A stretch of DNA of 9,098 nt, taken from assembly GCA_025966255.1 (NCBI GenBank), contig JAOPVG010000261.1:1-9098 (forward strand), written 5' to 3'. Source of the DNA: Jatrophihabitans sp. (GTDB taxonomy: Bacteria; Actinomycetota; Actinomycetes; Mycobacteriales; Jatrophihabitantaceae). The notes below the pieces were generated by a model, which worked only from the letters and a program-made list of their open reading frames with translations, made no database searches and was not told the DNA's origin. The translations under genes and the position numbers were made by a program. Below, piece after piece: positions 6,900 through 9,098 of this stretch; within the stretch, counting starts at the first letter, position 1, and each line of letters opens with the position of its first letter.

Positions 6900-6928
6900 G
6901 CACGGGTTTGGGGCCTTCCCGCCCGTGC
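6900..6928. other. Inverted repeat in the pcaG-PAP2 spacer
   Basis: GCACGGG (6900-6906) and CCCGTGC (6922-6928) form a perfect 7-bp stem with a 15-nt loop that can itself close three G-C pairs. A second small hairpin, CGCCG/CGGCG, is at 6955-6969. Both sit in the 197-bp stretch between the pcaG stop and the PAP2 start and have no following T tract. They could end pca transcription or structure the PAP2 leader. I see no other gene in this spacer. Confidence 0.25.
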
Positions 6929-7036
6929 CTGGGCGGTGCCCGCAGCGCACCGGACGCCGCCCTCCGGCGCCCCGCCCACGCTCGCACCATGACCGACCCG
7001 CCCGCAACCCGCCGCGCGCGGTTCCGACGGTCGCGA

Positions 7037-7588
7037 TCAGACGGTGAAGAACGGCGTCTCCCGCTCGCCCTGCAAGTGGATGTCGAAGTGCAGGGTGCCA
7101 TCAATGTCGACCGCGACGAGCCGCGCCCGCTCGTCCTCGGCCAGCGTGGCGAGTACCGGATCGGCGACGTTGGCCGCGGTCTCGTCCGGGAAGTAGAGGC
7201 GCGTGACCAGGTGCTTGAGCAGGCCGCGGGCGAGCACGGTGACGTCGACGTGCGGCGCCTGCTCGTCGTCGACTCGGCCGGGCTTGAGGGTGTGGAACGA
7301 GAAGTGGCCGGTCGCGTCGGTCGCACATCGGCCGAAGGAACGGAAGCCGGGATAGGTGACGGCGCCGCGGGGATCGTCCGGGTGCGGGAACCGGCCGTCG
7401 GGATCGGCCTGCCAGATCTCGATGAGCGCGTCCGGCACCACTTCGCCCGCGCCGTCGAACACCTGGCCGGCGATCTCGATCCCACCCATGGTGTCGGCGG
7501 CGGCGACCTGCGCGCCGTCGGCCCAGACCAAGCCGATGGACAGGAACGGACCGACGGTCTGCGACGGCGTCGCGCCGAACTCAGTCAT
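7037..7588 (-). CDS. pcaG: Protocatechuate 3,4-dioxygenase, alpha subunit
   Basis: This is the alpha subunit of the non-haem Fe(III) intradiol dioxygenase that converts protocatechuate to 3-carboxy-cis,cis-muconate in the cytoplasm. The 183-residue protein starts with the typical TPSQTVGPF (about 7-15). It has the intradiol core LIEIWQADPDG at 55-65 and an FGRCATD turn near 85-91. The alpha-specific APHVDVTVLARGLL at 111-124 contains Arg121, at the place of the substrate-contacting Arg of the Pseudomonas alpha subunit. RLYFPDE and the terminal GERETPFF follow. The iron ligands of the beta subunit are absent here, as usual for alpha. Its ATG overlaps the pcaH stop by 8 nt (ATGACTGA) with only a weak purine site upstream, so it is probably coupled to pcaH. 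An upstream in-frame extension to 7627 lies inside pcaH and is unlikely. Confidence 0.95.
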   Translation of the reverse strand: MTEFGATPSQTVGPFLSIGLVWADGAQVAAADTMGGIEIAGQVFDGAGEVVPDALIEIWQADPDGRFPHPDDPRGAVTYPGFRSFGRCATDATGHFSFHTLKPGRVDDEQAPHVDVTVLARGLLKHLVTRLYFPDETAANVADPVLATLAEDERARLVAVDIDGTLHFDIHLQGERETPFFTV

Positions 7589-8291
7589 CGTCGGGCTCGC
7601 TCTCGAACGGTGTCTGCTCGCGCCCACGCAGCACGATGTCGAACCGGAAGCCGAGGGCCCAGTGATCGGTGGTCACATCGTGGTCGTAGGCCGACACCAT
7701 TCGGGCCCGGCCCCGCTCGTCCGGAACCGAGTTGAAGATCGGATCCTGGAAGAACAGCGGATCGTCGGGGAAGTACATCTGGGTGACCAGGCGCTGGGTG
7801 AAAGCCTGCCCGAACAACGAGAAGTGGATGTGCGCCGGGCGCCAGGCATTCGCGTGGTTCTTCCACGGGTACGCGCCCGGCTTGATGGTGGTGAACCGAT
7901 AGTGGCCGTCGGAGTCGGCGGCGGTGCGACCGTGCCCGGCGAAATGCGGGTCCAACGGCGCCGCCCATTGGTCGACGGGGTGCCGGTACCGGCCGCCCGC
8001 GTTCGCCTGCCATACCTCGAGCAGCGTGTCCGGCACGGGACGGCCACCGGAGTCCATCACGCGGCCGTGCACGATGATCCGTTGCCCGACCGCCTCGCCG
8101 CCCGCCCAGTGGGTCAGGTCATCGTCACCGGGCTGCACCCGATCGGCGCCGAATAGGGGTCCGGTGACTTCGGTCAGGCGCTGGGGCAACAAGTGCAACG
8201 GCTTCGTGGGATGCCGCAGTGCCGTGCTGCGGTACGCCGGGGAGTCGTAATCCGGGTGGGTGCCGGGGCGGTCGGGTCGGTACGTCGGCAA
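7581..8291 (-). CDS. pcaH: Protocatechuate 3,4-dioxygenase, beta subunit
   Basis: This is the iron-bearing beta subunit of protocatechuate 3,4-dioxygenase and forms the alpha-beta protomer with PcaG. In the 236-residue protein the intradiol signature LLEVWQANAGGRYRH (about 90-104) gives the iron ligand Tyr102. IKPGAYPW (136-143) gives Tyr141, and WRPAHIHF (150-157) gives His154 and His156 with the active-site Arg151. All four Fe ligands are therefore present. The N-terminal segment with HPTKPLHLLPQ and TEVTGP is typical of PcaH. The start is TTG 8291, preceded by a perfect AGGAGG 7 nt away. The frame is open far upstream, but that would overlap the preceding gene and has no family similarity. 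It is second in a minus-strand unit, 11 nt after the propeller-like gene, and is followed by pcaG. Confidence 0.96.
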   Translation of the reverse strand: MPTYRPDRPGTHPDYDSPAYRSTALRHPTKPLHLLPQRLTEVTGPLFGADRVQPGDDDLTHWAGGEAVGQRIIVHGRVMDSGGRPVPDTLLEVWQANAGGRYRHPVDQWAAPLDPHFAGHGRTAADSDGHYRFTTIKPGAYPWKNHANAWRPAHIHFSLFGQAFTQRLVTQMYFPDDPLFFQDPIFNSVPDERGRARMVSAYDHDVTTDHWALGFRFDIVLRGREQTPFESEPDDD

Positions 8292-8298
8292 GGCCGTT

Positions 8299-8304
8299 CC
8301 TCCT
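8299..8304 (-). promoter_or_regulatory. Strong Shine-Dalgarno fixing the TTG start of pcaH
   Basis: A perfect AGGAGG on the minus strand lies 7 nt before TTG 8291. It overlaps by two bases the TAG stop (8305-8303) of the upstream gene, so a ribosome finishing the first gene ends on the pcaH initiation site. Confidence 0.85.
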
Positions 8305-9098
8305 AGTGCTTGATGCGGCCACAGGCCGCGCCGTAGGCGTTCAGGCCGGACGGGATCGTCGCGAACTCCTGCGGCCGACCCGGCTGGCCGGCCGTGAAGC
8401 CGATGGTGGCGAGGCGCCCGCCATGCGCGGCGAGAAGGGACGCGCCGGACAGCCAGCACAGCGGTGCCCAACCGGTCGGCAATGGGCCTTGCGTCTTCCC
8501 AGCCAGCGACACGACCACGCCGCTGCCGTTGTCGTCGGTGACGGAGACGGAGCTGGGCCCGGCGGTCAGATTCAGCGCCGCGTTCCTCCCGATCGTGCGC
8601 AGCACCGTTCCCGTGCCACTCGTCGTGTCGACACGCACGATCCGCGTGCTCGTCCCGTCCGATGCGGCGACCAGGAGTTGGTGCGCGCCGATCCATTGCG
8701 GCGACCCCATCGACAGCGGCGTTCGGTAGACGATGCTTGTCTTGCCGTGCAGTGAGTTACGCAGCCCGACCACGAAGCCCTTCGGCTTGCTGATGCCCGG
8801 CGTCGGGGCGGACTGATCGAGCGCGACCCAGGCCAGGGCTCCGGCCGTGGACAGCGCCGGGGCGAATCCACCGGTGATGCCGAGGTCGTGCAGGGCTCCA
8901 CTGCGCACTTCGTCGATGCGATCGGCCTGCTGCACGGCGTTGTCGCCGACGACGATGCGGCTCGCATTCGCCGTCACGGTGGTCACGCCGACGCCGCGAC
9001 CCGACACGTGGGTGAGTTGCTGCAATCCGGAGTCGGTCAGCGCGTAGACGTTCGCTTGCGGTGCGGTGGGCCCGAGCAACAGGAGCGCACCGCGCAAT
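8303..9098 (-). CDS. Partial protein with beta-propeller-like repeats, possibly exported (N-terminus beyond right edge)
   Basis: The last 264 or so residues of a longer protein are visible; the true start lies right of the window. I do not recognise a named family. The sequence is made of short beta-strand-like blocks rich in Ser, Thr, Val and Gly, separated by turns. Examples are RIVVGDNAVQQ, GALAWVALDQ, QWIGAHQLLVAASDG, TRIVRVDTTSGTGTVL, GSGVVVSLAG and ASLLAAHGGRLATIGF, reminiscent of TolB/WD40 or LpqB-type propeller blades. Two Cys near the C-terminus (LCWLSG and AACGRIKH) could form a disulfide, which would suit an exported protein or lipoprotein. Its stop is 11 nt before the pcaH TTG and overlaps the pcaH ribosome binding site, so the genes are probably co-transcribed although the functional link is unclear. 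Confidence 0.75.
   Translation of the reverse strand, partial: LRGALLLLGPTAPQANVYALTDSGLQQLTHVSGRGVGVTTVTANASRIVVGDNAVQQADRIDEVRSGALHDLGITGGFAPALSTAGALAWVALDQSAPTPGISKPKGFVVGLRNSLHGKTSIVYRTPLSMGSPQWIGAHQLLVAASDGTSTRIVRVDTTSGTGTVLRTIGRNAALNLTAGPSSVSVTDDNGSGVVVSLAGKTQGPLPTGWAPLCWLSGASLLAAHGGRLATIGFTAGQPGRPQEFATIPSGLNAYGAACGRIKH

Noticed and set aside
5994..6992. 332-residue plus-strand frame opposite the PAP2 gene
   Set aside because: The minus-strand frame has membrane segments and catalytic motifs; the plus frame is compositionally a shadow.
6840..7007. N-terminal extension of the PAP2 protein
   Set aside because: The extension is Arg/Gly/Cys-rich noise, contains hairpin-forming DNA, and ATG 6839 has an acceptable ribosome binding site at the start of family-like sequence.
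8292..8696. N-terminal extension of pcaH to 8696
   Set aside because: It overlaps the propeller-like gene in another frame, has no PcaH similarity, and the perfect ribosome binding site fixes TTG 8291.
1..9098. Search for tRNA, rRNA, CRISPR, insertion sequences, phage or defence genes
   Set aside because: No cloverleaf, spaced repeat array, transposase motif, terminal inverted repeat or defence-family signature was seen by eye.

Overview
The window is very GC-rich, with densely packed genes, a strong third-position G/C bias, and GTG and TTG start codons. Together with an actinobacterial-style GlnE, this points to a high-GC Actinomycetota chromosome. I cannot name the genus. I see no mobile element, CRISPR array, tRNA or rRNA, and most of the content is core or housekeeping in character.

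Layout from left to right. (1) Positions 1-364, minus: the N-terminal part of an ABC transporter ATPase, running off the left edge. (2) A short divergent intergenic region. (3) Positions 469-4435, plus: a two-gene unit of a class I glutamine amidotransferase-like protein and glnE, the bifunctional glutamine synthetase adenylyltransferase/deadenylase. The two overlap by 8 nt, and glnE carries a 24-bp in-frame tandem repeat in its first catalytic domain. (4) Minus: an AraC-family regulator with a DJ-1/GATase-like sensor domain, convergent with glnE and divergent from (5) a small plus-strand gene of unknown function. A pair of near-identical 10-mers exactly 21 bp apart lies between them. (6) Positions 5985-9098, minus: a partial secreted or beta-propeller-like protein, then pcaH and pcaG (protocatechuate 3,4-dioxygenase beta and alpha), then a PAP2-family membrane protein after a 197-bp spacer.

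How the genes work together. GlnE adjusts glutamine synthetase activity to nitrogen status, and the translationally coupled glutamine amidotransferase suggests a shared glutamine or nitrogen theme; that link is inferred. PcaHG opens the ring of protocatechuate, the entry step of the beta-ketoadipate pathway. The other pca genes are not in the window, so they must lie elsewhere or beyond the right edge. The AraC-type regulator has no obvious target apart from itself and its divergent small neighbour.

I do not see a clear novel multi-gene system. The observations most worth following are the glnE minisatellite, the two-turn direct repeat at the AraC/unknown-gene promoter, the conserved-looking small unknown gene, and the tight join between the propeller-like gene and pcaH.
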